Of a DNA stretch of 64,000 bases, positions 32,729 through 44,113 are shown in pieces; positions within the stretch are counted from its first letter, which is position 1; each line of letters starts with the position of its first letter. The notes beneath the pieces were generated by a model. It saw nothing but the letters and a program-made list of their open reading frames with translations, was not told where the DNA came from and ran no database searches. This DNA is from Heterobasidion occidentale (taxonomy: Eukaryota; Basidiomycota; Agaricomycetes; Russulales; Bondarzewiaceae): assembly GCA_039111635.1 (NCBI GenBank), contig JBCAQO010000003.1:3844001-3908000 (forward strand), written 5' to 3'. The position numbers and the translations under genes were made by a program.

Positions 32729-34739
32729 TCAGACAAAGGCGTCGTTCCCGTTGGGCGGCGTTATACCCTTGCTGTTGCCCGGCGCCTTCATCACGTCCAG
32801 CTCGTGCTCGTGCTCCTGGTCCTGGTGCGCGTTGTACCCCGAGAAGGGCGTGAACGACTGCGGGCCGTCGGTCATCTGCACACGCAGCCCAGGCCGTCAA
32901 AGTCAGTTTCGCGTGGAGATGCGCAGGGGAAAGGAAAAGAGGGATGGAGTTCCACGCACGGAGGTCACGTCCTTGGTGATCAGGACGACGTTCGGGCCCT
33001 AGAATCCACGAGCGAATCAGAAAAACCAAGCGTCAGAGCCCCGCGCGGCATAAAAACTCACAGGCTTGCGACGGTTTGCGGACGGTCGGCCATGGTCGCT
33101 TTCAGACGAGCCGAATTTCGAATTGCTGCTCTCCCATGCGGCGCGTGAGTTGAGGTTCGACATCAAGCTGTTCGTGTACAGCTTCGCGAGCGGGAAGTTG
33201 AAAAGCAAGTGCCTGTCGTGAGTTGTGCGTGAGCTGGCATGCTACTGGGGTGGCGAAGAAGGGAAGGGTGCATACATGGTTGTTGGCTTTGTTGTCGCAC
33301 CCGGACAGTGAGAAGGAGTCGAGGTTACAGATCAGCGTGACATGACAGCGGGACGAAGAGCATGGACACTTGCACTGGCGATGAAGAGAATAACGTCGAC
33401 GACCGCGAAGAGCGCGGTGAGCGCGCCGGTCTGGATGGTCACTGCGGAAGCATCGAAATCAGGCGCGATCACCCAACAAACAAATCTAAGGATGGCTCAC
33501 GTCGGGTGATGCGGTCGATGATGTCGTCAGTGGCAACGAAGCCCGTGCGCTTCCCCCTCTGTCCAAGGAACAAACGTCAGCGTCCGCCCCTTGTCTGTCT
33601 GCTCGTCCGCGCATCGCATCGCGCGCGAAAGGGACGGCTGCGGACGTACCAAGTACCACACGAGCGTGGCGGTGATGAGGACATCGGCGACGGCTGCGCA
33701 GACGAGCCAGATGATGACGACCACCAGGAACTTTTGGAAATGGACGAACTCGCGCCACCAGTTGACTGCGATAGCTGTGCCGAGTGCGCCACCTGCAGAC
33801 GAAAACGAAACATGAAACGAAACATGAAACGGCGCCGACGGTCAGCGCATGTGTTCTGCGTGAAAGAGGGCAGACGACGGACAGCAGGAGGCACCGGCAA
33901 AGAAGCCGATGAGCGCAGTGGCCCACCTCGATCCTGTGAGACGCTTTACGCGGTAGGCGAAGAAAACTTGCACGGAGCACGAGATGATGCCCTGGAAGAA
34001 GCGAAAGAAGCGTCAGCGACTGCAAACAAAGAGGTGTTATTACAGGGACAGGAGGGCAAGCTTACCGTCATTGCAGGATCTAGACATCACGGAAACAAGA
34101 GAAGCGTCAGAGGAAATTTGAATTCGGTCACCGGCACACCGTACCTGTGCAGAACACTGCGGAGATGGAGTCAGTCCGTATCCCCTCATGCAAGTCACCA
34201 TGCGCAAGACTTACACCACGTCGCCTGGGAGAGGTAGGCAAGGTCACCTATTGTTGTGGGGGCGATCGCGCAGCGCAGTGAGCGCAAGCCCGCATCGATC
34301 CCCTCGACGGCGGAACGTACCGTAGTGGGTGATGAAGTACTCGTAGATGATCCCGGCAGTGAAGCCGGTGTTCAGCGTGTCCGCGACGAACAGAAAGAGC
34401 ACCTGCGCATCCGATGGGGCTGAGTGCCCGCGGGCAAGCGAAGAGAACGGCTTTTGACAGACTCACAAATAATTTGATCCAGAGTGCATCCCTGTTATTA
34501 GGGAGGAGGTCGTTTGAGCGTGTGCATCTTTTTGCAGGGCGCAGGTGGGCGTGGGTGGGAAGTCGGACTCACTTTTTGAACGCGGACAGGTAGATGTAGC
34601 ATTGCATGAACATGAACCCGTACAGGATCAGGTTCAGCATCATGCCCACCATGATGAAACCCCAGCTGCGACGTGCGCGACGATCAAGACATAGTGCTAC
34701 GGACAGTGTGGCGATAACGTACCTTCCTCCTACATTCAT
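32729..34739 (-). CDS. DUF6534-type multi-pass membrane protein
   Basis: Basidiomycete-expanded integral membrane family of unknown function. The ATG at 34739 gives MNVGGS, then after an intron (GTACGT to TCGCAG) WGFIMVGMMLNLILYGFMFM and QCYIYLSAFKK, typical of the first helices. Further exons encode VLFLFVADTLNTGFTAGIIY, GIISCSVQVFFAYRVKRLTG, WWREFVHFQKFLVVVIIWLV with AAVADVLITATLVWYL, FVATDDIIDRITR and a last helix around ALTALFAVVDVILFIAS. The cytosolic tail starts NHLLFNFPLAKLYTNSLMSN and LNSRAAWESS. The last exon begins near MTDGPQSFTPFSGYNA and ends NGNDAFV at 32729. At least eight introns; helix order and the YTNSLMSNLNSR signature fit the family. Ligand unknown. Confidence 0.8.
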
Positions 34740-37032
34740 GACTTATGATCCTCAATGGGGAGGCAGGTGGAGGGAGGGAGGGAGGGAGGGAAGGGGTGAA
34801 AGGAAAGCTCGCAAAATTGAGCCTGAATATACCCAGATGGCAAGTCAGAAAACACGCCTCTCCGCCACGAAGCGATAAGCCGGTCGTCGTGCGCGCGCAC
34901 CTCTTTCGACGACAAGTTATCCGCACAGCGGCTGCCTGACGCAAGTTGATCCGGAGAGACGGGGAAGGGGCGACGAAAGCGAGGTAGGCGACGCAAGACC
35001 CGACGGGGTAAAAAAGAAGCGCGCGACCGACGCAAGAGGGGTTTTTGAGCGGATTATGTGCAGAGGATGCATTTAACGATAGTTTCCAGAAGTTCTGCCA
35101 AGGAGGTGGCTGGGGAGGGAGGAGGGTCGCCCTGGTGGCACCGAGGCGCGGGCGCAGGCGGAAAAACCGAATGCGGGTCTGACAGAAATATGATGGACGA
35201 TTTATTTCCAAGCTAAGCAGCGAGCAACTGCACCCGCAAGTAGAGGAAGGATCGTAAGATTACGATGCTTGGAACTTGCTTGGAACAAAAATAGAGATCC
35301 TCAATTATTAGGCACGAAGACTAAAGTGCTACGTGCTCGCAGCTGCAGTCGAAAACGGTCAAAGCACGACCCGTTTTAGAACCGACGCCGTTCTCTGTGA
35401 CAGAAGCTGTTAACATCCCCAACTTTAGAAACACATCGTCATCCAGCACGGCGAGGACTTTTCAGACAGACCTAGAGCCCCCTCTGATCTTCTTGATCCC
35501 CTCCAACGCTCCGAAATGGATTAGGATCCCGTTACCACCATCAGACAACGGAAACGTTCCTTTTCGAAGTGGATTCGTTGCGGCCCCTCGAAGAAAACAC
35601 AAGATATGATGGGAGGACCGGTAGGAAGATGACCAACATTTTGCTATCGAGCTGGGGGATGACAATTTCGAATTCAGCATCCACATGCGTCACGCCGTCC
35701 GCCAATGGCAAGCGCCGAAGCCGATGACGCCGCCTTGAATCTGTCTAGATCTGCTCTCGTAGGACCCTATCGTATCGGTCGGCGGCTCAGAAGTCGTTTT
35801 TTTGGCTGAGCAAAGTAATAGAACGCGATAGCCTTGACTTGAACAAAGGTTGCACTGGCGCGGGGCTGCGCATCGTCGGTCGATGCCCCAGTTGCGAAGC
35901 CATGACATCGAGCCTCTCCGAGAGAGTCACCTGCCCCTGCTGGACCTTGCCCTGACCACGCGTGATGGCGCATCAAGCTGGCCGATGGTCTTCTCTTCTC
36001 ATTGGATCATCATCGGCACATTCTCAGTTGCCGCCTCTGAGAAGTCCCCAAAAAAGACTTCCCAAGTCCCTCGACTCGTACACAGATCGATGACTGATCG
36101 ATGCAGATCTTTCAGAACACCTCAAAATTTTAAGCGAGTACGAGCAATATCGAACAATCTCTATGTTTAAATCTACAACCGTCCGACCGCCACTGACTTG
36201 AATAGTAATCTCATGCTAATACTTGACATATGTGGCGCTTTCGTCGAGTAGGGAGATCCGTCTCGTATCCGAAGTTGCCGATTGTTGCCGTGCACGTTAG
36301 GAGTACGTTCGGCTGGCTCAGAGAGCTCCCAGAAGTCGATACCCTTTCGGAGCCCCGGAGCTTATGCAGAGGGCTTCCTGCAGCTTCCTGCTTACTTTTA
36401 GGCTGACTGACGATCAGAAAAATTGCGACCAAATGAGCCAGCGATGGTCACGCTGTCAGACTTATAACAGGACAACTATCTTCTGTGGAGGTAAGCATCG
36501 GAGACTAGTTGTCAAAGGATCATTTCGAGTGCGCAGGTCGTAGTCATCAAGGAATCACAAGAGGCATGACGCATTGGCGGCCTCGTCGCAGTGAGCGATT
36601 CGAGGGAAGACTGCGCCATGCGAAGACGACGAGCCGTATTCTGATCGTCAACTGAGATGAAGAACAGAGCCAAGTGCTTACTACGAAGCAACAAAGGATA
36701 CACCTGCGTCGTCTCCGGGTGGTTCTTCAATTTGGAGTGAGCGCACGCGATACCTCGCGATGTTCATCGGTGACTCGTGAGTGCTCTAACACGAGCGCTG
36801 CGCCGCTGACAGCTGCGCACAATAAGCGCGGGCATGTTCGAGATAGGATGTGAGGAATGGGGGAGGCGGACAGACGTGAGGATGAGCGGCGAGGCTCTCG
36901 ATGATGGTGGGAGGAGGATGAATGACGCTCATTGAAAACGGAAATCCAAGTAAACGTCAAGTCAATCAAAAAAAAACTGAGCTTTTAATCCGGGCCGTCA
37001 AGTAAGTGGGATAAAAAAGGTTTAAACTACCA
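34740..37032. other. Long intergenic stretch, no gene recognised
   Basis: About 2.3 kb without a convincing gene. The part next to 34740 is the leader of the DUF6534 gene and has a GGGA repeat near 34770. Frames of 70-106 codons on both strands (for example plus 35850-36170) lack motifs and consistent exons. The segmental duplication starts at the right edge. Confidence 0.45.
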
Positions 37033-37958
37033 AAATTGGATATTGCTTTCACACGATTCTCGCACCACTTTCAAGACATACATGACAAAAGCTGAGTTTC
37101 TCCGTAGCAATACCGTTAAAACTCTCTAAAACGATCACTCTTCTACGTATATATTTGTTTGGCTCGTGCTCTTGCTCTTTCTGGGCTTCCGCCAGCCTCG
37201 GCATCTGCCTCAAGCCAGAGCTTTGCTCAGCACGAGCGGCTCTGAAAGGTAGTAAGTATCCAGCATACCTGAGCGTGTTTAAGTGTATTGATCATTGTCG
37301 ACTCCGTCTTCAGTACACCATTTCACTCCTTGGACTGGTCTCATCTCTACTTTCTCTCCAGTCGTATCTGCACACCAACTCCTTGACATGCTTAGCAGAA
37401 GAACCTGCGCGCAAATGGGAGCTCTCGATCGTGAGTTTTTTTAGGGGGCTGGTCTCGAAAACTCGCGTCAATGAGAGTTTTAGGCCATATGAAGGCCATC
37501 GTTAGATCTAAGGAGACTCGAAGATCTTCAGTGATCACAATCACGCTCAGATGATACCTTCTGGCATAGGTAAGTGGTCTAAAGTTTATCGGTTCTGTTT
37601 CGCGTCGTGCACTGTCGGCGTCTTGTTTGAAGTTAATCTATACGATTAGTCGATGCGGCTGGCTTCTTTATCGCTATATGTGGATGAAGGAGGGTGCTAT
37701 ATCAGATGCAATCTCGAGCTCCCATAGCGCCGTGATATTTGGACATGTGCAGTTCGGCGTCTACTCGCACGCAGTGAACTCTGCTATATGCGGGAACCTC
37801 GTGGTGTCTGACTATCGATACACCCATTGTACAACGCCTGGTGTGCGACTCTCGAGAATCACCTTTCATCCGCTCCATAGCCTAATCGCCTGTTGCAGCA
37901 ATCAATAGAGGAAACGTCCTTGGACTGTAAGGAGTATACCCAGGGCATTGTCATCGAC

Positions 37959-39290
37959 ATGGTAAGTCTTCCTCGCCCGTGGTCAAGCACGTCCTAAGAT
38001 CCTGACTGTTGTGGATGTCGCGAATGGCTGGTAATTTTGTATCAATAACTAAACCGACTCACCAACTCGATGAAGCTATCGACCTTGATCGTAAAGCCCT
38101 CGCTCTCCTACCCCTTGGTCATACATATCGCTCTGACTACATCAACGACCTCGCAATTCACTTGCACTCTTGTTTCAAGCAGACAGGGCAGACGCAGGAC
38201 CTTGAAGAAGCGATAGAACTGGACCGCGAAGCGCTCACTCTCCGACCCCCTGGTCATTCAAATCGCTCTGACTACATCAACGACCTCGCAATTTACTTGC
38301 ACTCTCGTTTCATGCAGACAGGGCAGCTGCAGGACCTTGAGGAGGCGATGGAATTGAACCGCGAAGCGCTCGCTCTCCGACCCCCTGCTTATTTAAATCG
38401 CCCTCATTCCCTCCATAACCTCGCAGTTGGCTTGCACTCTCGTTTCTTGCAGACAGGGCAGATGCAGGACCTTGAGGAAGCAATGGAATTGGATCGCGAA
38501 GCTCTCGCTCTCCGGCCCCCCGGTCATTTAGATCGCCCCGAGCCCCTCCACAGCCTCGCAGTAGACTTGCGCTCTCGTTTCTTGCAGACGGGGCAGATGC
38601 AGGACCTTGAGGAATCGATGGAATTGAACGCGAAGCTCTCGCTCTCCGGCCCCCCGGTCATCCAAATCGCGCCGACTCCCTCCACAGCCTCGCAGTAGAC
38701 CTGCACTCTCGTTTCAAGCAGACAGGGCAGCTGCAGGACCTTGAGGAAGGTATAGAATTGAACCGCGAAGCGCTCGCTCTCCGACCTCCCGGTGATTCAA
38801 ATCGCGCCAACTCCCTCCACAGCCTCGCAGCGGACTTGCACTCTCGTTTCCAGAAGACAGGGCAGATGCAGGACCTTGAGGAAGCGATGGAATCAAACCT
38901 CGAAGCTCTCGCTCTATAACCCTCTGGTCATCTGGATCGTGCCGACTCCCTCATCAATCTCGCAGTACACTTGCACTCTCGTTTCAACCGGAAAGGGCAG
39001 CTGTAAGACCTTGAGGAAGCGATGGAATTGAACCGCGAAGCGCTTGCTCTCCGATATCCCGGTCATACCCCCTCCACAACCTCGCAGTGAACTTGCACTC
39101 TCGTTTCGAGCAGACAGGGAGAGGCAGGACGTTGAGAAGGCCATAGAATATCAGCGGGAAGCGGTCGCCATATGTCCTGCCGGATCTTCTCTACGTATGA
39201 GGCGTTTTGGTTCTATCTTTGATTGCGTTTCAATTTCGAGTTTCGTTCCAGCCTGTTGTTTTGCTCTTGTTGTTCTGTCATTCTAGATCC
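37959..39290 (+). pseudogene. TPR protein pseudogene lacking the CHAT domain
   Basis: Degenerate relative of the TPR-CHAT gene at 44114. It starts with ATG directly before GTAAGTCTTCC, as in the intact copy, and holds about nine 45-residue units of the form QMQDLEEAMELNREALALRP. Lesions: one base missing near 38629 (AATTGAACGCGAAG), a stop by substitution near 38918 (CTCTATAACC), a stop at about 39003 (CTGTAAGAC), a small deletion near 39064 and a scrambled unit near 39118. After the last unit (EKAIEYQREAVAI) the sequence jumps to what is 3' flank in the other copy, so the linker and CHAT domain (about 1.9 kb there) are absent. It cannot make a full protein; a fragment of about 220 residues from the first frame is possible. 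Confidence 0.85.
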
Positions 39291-39488
39291 TTGATGTCCA
39301 TCTTGCGCTTAATTCGCTTGCTCGCACCGACCCTCTGTATTTGTTCACGGATCCTACTAGCGCTTTGCTAGTACGTTTACGCTGGTCGCCGTCTTCCATT
39401 CGGTTTTCATACGCGTTCCGAGGGCGCGCGGTCCCGACAAGAAACAGACAGTCGTACAATGACAAAGTGCCACTGCGCACGGTCGATT

Positions 39489-39500
39489 CTTCCACGCGCA
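39489..39500. repeat. Target-site duplication, left
   Basis: CTTCCACGCGCA, identical to 40201-40212, flanking the LINE fragment. Confidence 0.8.
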
Positions 39501-40200
39501 GATAGATAGATAATTCCGTTCATTGGTGGCTGTGCAGGTCGTTTACGACCTATGTAGCTACCCGTACTCGTGTGCACTATTGTACCGTACTCAACGCGCA
39601 GTAAGGTAGTATTGTATCGTAAGGTAGTGCGAGTAACCATAGGGGGGTTATCGTAGCAGAGGGAGTGGTGCGGGGCTGGGGTGGGGTTGGGTTTGTATGG
39701 TGAGGCGGCGGGGTGACGTGCCCGGTCGAGATCGGTATCGTAAAAATATCGTAAGAGAAGGAGGAAAGAGAGAAGAGAAATGTATTTATGTGATGCAGAG
39801 AGGGTTCATGCATGGTCGGGGAGATAATTGGGGAAGCGGGCGGTACCATGAACGTACTGAAACAATGCCTCGCGGTTGCCAGTCTATCGAGCAGTGAGCG
39901 CATCGACAGACTACCCCTCACATCCCAGCGCAGCTTTCGGCGCCGCTTGCGATAACGGTCGCAGAGCAGCAGGTAGTGACGAGGCGTTTCCACCATGTTA
40001 CACGCTGGACACTGCGGGGAGTCCGCAGCTCCGATGCGGTGCAGGTAGCGATGCAGGCCTGCATCGCGGCGGGAGAGGTCACGGTACAGCTTCAGCACTC
40101 GCCGGCCCACCTGTATGTCTGCAAAATTTGACAGCCAAGCGGCGCGTGGCGATGCGCGCCAGAGATCCGTCCACTGGGGGGTGGTGGACTTCTGGTATGC
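39501..40200 (-). mobile_element. 5'-truncated non-LTR retrotransposon (LINE) insertion
   Basis: A 700-base insertion in copy A, absent from copy B, and bounded by an exact 12-base duplication. On the minus strand it encodes the C-terminal end of a LINE polyprotein: QWTDLWRASPRAAWLSNFAD, then GLHRYLHRIGAADSPQCPAC and ETPRHYLLLCDRYRKRRRKL, the CxxC...H....C zinc knuckle found after the RNase H region in Tad-like fungal elements. The 3' end (left side in plus coordinates) is a short TATC repeat (GATAGATAGATAA on plus), as expected for a target-primed insertion. The reverse transcriptase and endonuclease are missing, so the copy is dead on arrival. Confidence 0.82.
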
Positions 40201-40212
40201 CTTCCACGCGCA
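40201..40212. repeat. Target-site duplication, right
   Basis: CTTCCACGCGCA, identical to 39489-39500. Confidence 0.8.
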
Positions 40213-40380
40213 AACACTCCATGATCAACAGAAACACGCCAGAGATCATCGCACGTAGAACCACTCGCCATTTTTCAGCACACCACTGATACATGTATAT
40301 TCAAAGTATACTCCATAAGCAATAGATGACCCAGAATCTCAAACCCTACAAAAGCCCTCAGAAGAACTTGTTCTGCCAGC

Positions 40381-41008
40381 TCACACGTCGGCCGTATCGG
40401 CGTATGTGAAGAGCTCCAACGAGGTGCAGAGAACCTGGATAATGATGATAACAAAAAAAGGCCAGCGCGGACACAGACACCCTCGTCGATCATCGACCCA
40501 CACGCACTTTGTCGGGATAAATGTTGCTGCAATCTGTGTTGACGTTCGGGTTGTTAGCGAGCAGCGTGCTCGCGCCGATGCCCGCGGCCGACGCGCAGAA
40601 GTTCCCGGACACGACGGTGTGCGTCGCCATGCAGTCCTGTCCTACGACGCCCAAGCAGAGGATCTGCACAGGACAGGCCGTGAGCGACCGAAGGTAAGGA
40701 GAAGCCGGGAAATGTCGCGCACCTCTCTCACTTGGAGGTTGTCGCAGGCGGCATTGACCGTGTTCTGGTTCACGAAGACCACCTGGGAACTGCAACCGAA
40801 CGCGCAATCAGAGACCGCAACAGGAGGTCTAGAGGCACAGTATGGCATGGACTGACGTCGAGACCTTGAAGAGGTTGGAGATGGATTCACATGTCTCGCC
40901 GAGGGATTGCACAGTAGCGTTGCACGCGCAGACTTCCTGGGCGCCGACGCGGACGACGCTGGCTGCCATGGAGAGCGCGAGGAAGACGAAGAGGAGTGTG
41001 ATGGACAT
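40381..41008 (-). CDS. Secreted two-LysM protein, copy A
   Basis: Small secreted protein with two LysM domains, which bind chitin-type oligosaccharides; fungal LysM proteins can protect hyphae or hide chitin from hosts. The ATG at 41008 gives a signal peptide (MSITLLFVFLALSMAASVVR). LysM1 is spread over three exons: CNATVQSLGETCESISNLFK, SQVVFVNQNTVNAACDNLQV and ILCLG. LysM2 reads ATHTVVSGNFCASAAGIGAS, then TLLANNPNVNTDCSNIYP, ending ELFTYADTADV at 40381. Introns start GTCAGT, GTGCGC and GTGCGT. The coding sequence is open, but LysM2 lacks three residues present in copy B, and the upstream TATA box of copy B is deleted here, so expression may be lost. Confidence 0.78.
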
Positions 41009-42030
41009 GCTGGTCGATGGTAAATGCGGCCGAGGAGGCCGATGGAATTTCGTGGTGGGATGCGGGGCTCGTGCGCGCGCGCACGCTCGAAAGAGACTCA
41101 ATTCATTCGCTGGGTTCTGATGGTCGTGTGAATGCGCCTCGAGTTCAGGGTGGGCGCTGCAGATATGTCCCAGAGCTCATCACGGACGGCATATATGGCG
41201 GGGCCGCGACGGCGCGCTATATGCGCGTGTGCGGCGCGTACCTAGACGGGGCGCGCCAAATGAGCTGACATTGCTGCTTCGAGATCCAAAACAATGTCGC
41301 AGGCATACAGGACCTTGAGATGATGGAGGGCCAGGTGCACTTTAGCCTTGTACCGAGTATGCTCATGGCTGGGAACTTAGATGACAGCAAATGACTCCGC
41401 GTCAATCTCCCACAAGATATGTGACTCCCCACCGCGCAAAGGCAAGTGATCTGAATGTAGTGAATCGAAGAGCTCCGGTGATAAAAAAGCACGGCGGCAT
41501 TGTGAGTCCTGCCTGGGAAACAGAAGGGAGGACTCAACGAGGATGATTCGCTCGCTCCGTCCGTTGCCCGCCTCCTCCGCAGCACACGCTCGATGAATTC
41601 ATATGGGGAGAGCAGGACGCCCGATGAGGGGACATGCGTGCAGCTGCCAAAACAGAAAGGAAAAAAAAGCCCGGCATCAGCGCGAGAGAGATCGCTGATC
41701 GAGTGGCGTAGCCCCGCTGATCACGCTATTGTAAAAGCGATGGGAACGCGAAGGCTTCGGCGTGCAGCACGCGACGCCGCGGACGGGGCTGACTCCAGAG
41801 ACGGTACTCGCAGCGCTGCATGAGAGTCGATCTACGACGTCGCACCGAGTCACGCTCGAGTATTCGACAGAAGAGACAACGTGCGCCTCCAGGCAAGCCA
41901 AGCGAGCACGGCATGGTGATCACAGCAAGACTGGTATATGTATGCTGGTCGGCTGCAGATACTGCTCTCTGTAAGGTATGCGAAAAGGTTCGCAAGGAGG
42001 CGCACTTTTCCCGAGCGAGGCCGGCAATTT

Positions 42031-42506
42031 GACGAGGAATCAGAGAGGGTCCGGCGATGAGCCTCGAGGAGCGTTCTGCGGCCACGAGAAGACGACAGGA
42101 CGACGGTCGAGCCTCATTCGTTGTGGGTCGACGTCAGTCCCATCACGAGGAAATCGCGCTGTATTCTCTCGAGAGCAGGGTGCAGGACTAGTCTAGGCAG
42201 GGTGACGAGATCGAGGTAGAGAATGAAATCGAGTAAGGCCAGACATGTCGCCGAGCAAAAGCCTGTTCCGAGAGGGTTGTGGAGGCGAGGAGAAGAGAGG
42301 GGCGGAGCACGCCACACGCCACACTGTCTGGAATGCATCGCAGAACTCTCTTCCAAGCGACATGCATACCAGCTGAGGCTCCAGCGTCGCTCATCCCTGC
42401 TCAGGGCGGGTTTATGTCGCACGCAAGTGGGGCTTGCGCGGCAGGGCGCCGAGGACAGACGGAATTGTCAGTAAGATCAAGTTGAAGAGATGCAAGGCTC
42501 GGCTCG
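42031..42506. other. Spacer between duplication copy A and MITE-like element
   Basis: No gene was recognised; frames are short and GC-rich. Similarity to copy B fades out at the left. Confidence 0.4.
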
Positions 42507-43233
42507 CATCAGCAAACTGGAAAGTGTCTGTACCAACCTGGACAGACACTCCTAGGCCCCCAGATGCCTCTAGCAAGTCCCCGATTAGACAGACACACCG
42601 GTGTCTGGACAGATATGTCTGGATGCACCATATATGGAAATGATTAGATAATTGTCGTCAATAGGACGACTGCAAAAATCAATCTTCACTATGCAGAATT
42701 GAACCCAGAACCTCTTGAATCATTCACCAGCTGTAAGCAATGTTAGACCACACAATTATCCACTCCACTATATCACCATGATATTCCTCAACAACATTTT
42801 GCTTATAACAAGCTTTTTGAGACTTGAAAGAATTTTGGATGCCTGAACTCAGTGAGGTGACATCTATTTTCGCATTTTTAGCATCTATTCATGGAAGAAT
42901 GATGGCATATGATACATCATTTGAGAGCTATGATACAGGAAAGTATATCAATACCACTAGCAAGCTGATATTCAACAGATAGCACCAATGACAGTCTGGT
43001 ACATTACTGGGAATTTTCTTCTCAGCTCTTGTATTGAAAATTTTTGAAGCAGCACTGACATTACAAACAATGCCTTCCAAAAATGTCCTCCTAGTCAGCT
43101 TATTGATAGAGCACCTTATCTGTCTAGATCTGGGCATACACAGACATCTAGCCAGATGTCCCTAGATGACCTAAGCATCTGGGAGTATCTGGGGCTCTGG
43201 GACTGGCTGGGACTGGTTACAGGTTTGCTGATG
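42507..43233. mobile_element. MITE-like non-autonomous DNA element
   Basis: The ends are exact 11-base inverted repeats: CATCAGCAAAC at 42507-42517 and GTTTGCTGATG at 43223-43233. Inside both ends are further imperfect inverted stretches (GGCCCCCAGATGCC near 42558 against GCATCTGGGAGTATCTGGGGC near 43180) and scattered CTGGACAGA/CAGACA/CAGATGTC motifs, like transposase-binding subterminal repeats. The middle (about 42640-43140) is distinctly AT-rich against GC-rich neighbours and has no long frame. Flanks share CTCGG but no exact target-site duplication is clear, so the superfamily (hAT, KDZ or MULE) is open. Confidence 0.6.
42690..42772 (-). repeat. tRNA-like (SINE-type) sequence inside the element
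   Basis: On the minus strand, TAGTGGAGTGGATAATT (42754-42770) resembles a pol III A box, and GGTTCTGGGTTCAATTC (42696-42712) is a good B box with T-arm sequence, about 50 bases apart as in a tRNA. Acceptor and anticodon stems do not pair properly, so this is a tRNA-derived relic and not a working tRNA gene. Confidence 0.5.
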
Positions 43234-44113
43234 ACTCGGTCGAGCCATTGTTCGAAAAGGCCTGACGAGCGCGGACAGCATTCGCTACGATGTCGCGGGG
43301 TTTGGGGGCATGCGAGGAGGATGGAATGCTTGCTGAATGCTTGCTCACGTTGCCCGGCCGGGAGACGCCGGCGGTGGTCTCCCAAACATGGTCTAAAATT
43401 GGACATGGCTTTGACACGACTCTCGCACCACTTTCATCACAAAGGCTGGACTTTTCCGTAATCCTGTCAAAACTCCCTACGTATCATCGACCCCGCAAAT
43501 ACACCATTTCACTCCTTGGACTAACTTAATCTCTGCTTTCTCACCAGCCGTATCTGCATACTAATTCCTTGACATGCTTCGCAGAAGGACCTTGCGCGCA
43601 AATGAGAGCTCTCGATCGTGGGGCTGGCCATGTCAATGGAGTCTTACGCCGTATAATGGCTGTCGTTAGATCTCGGGAGACTCATCACGCTCAGATGATA
43701 TCTTCCGGCATAGGTAGGTGGTGTAGATTTCATCGGCTACGTTTCGCGTCGTGCACTGTTGGCGTCCTGTTTAAAGTTAAGTCATACAGTTACGCAATGA
43801 GGTTGGCTTCTTCTTCACCGTGTGTAGAAGTATTGCCTATGTAAGGAAGTGTTATATTGGGTACAATAAGCACCCACAGTGCCGTGATGTTTGGACATGT
43901 GTAGTTCGGCGTCTAATGGTATGCTTGAACGCTGTTGTACTCGTAGGCGGGAACCTCGAGCTTTCTGAACAACGATACGCCCATCCCACAACGCCTGGTA
44001 TGTGACTCGAAATTTCTCTTCATCCGCCCCATGGCCTAATCGCACTTTGCAGCACACATTAGAAGAGGAAACGTCACTGGATTGTAAAGTAAACATAGGG
44101 CATTGTCATCCAC

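Larger units (their letters stand above)
37033..42030 (+). repeat. Segmental duplication, copy A
   Basis: Direct repeat of 43393-51680. Matching begins at AAAATTGGA (37033 versus 43393) after unrelated sequence. It continues through the 5' flank (CTCGCACCACTTTCA), the TPR region, the 3' flank of the TPR gene (CAGCCTGTTGTTTTG), the GGCGCGCGGTCC segment, the LysM gene and its upstream flank. Copy A lacks the CHAT-coding part and many TPR units and carries a LINE insertion. The right edge is gradual and only approximate. Confidence 0.75.

Noticed and set aside
33362..34237. Long plus-strand frame (291 codons) rich in Arg and Glu
   Set aside because: It is the antisense shadow of the DUF6534 membrane-protein gene, whose exons read convincingly on the minus strand.
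40829..41101. Upstream extension of LysM copy A beyond the ATG at 41008
   Set aside because: The extension (Arg/Ala/Pro-rich) would hide the signal peptide and is not conserved in copy B.
42690..42772. Possible functional tRNA gene on the minus strand
   Set aside because: A- and B-box-like motifs are present, but the acceptor and anticodon stems do not pair. It also lies inside a MITE-like element, so I treat it as a tRNA-derived relic.
42480..43260. Exact target-site duplication around the MITE-like element
   Set aside because: The flanks share only CTCGG with mismatches around it. I could not call an exact duplication.
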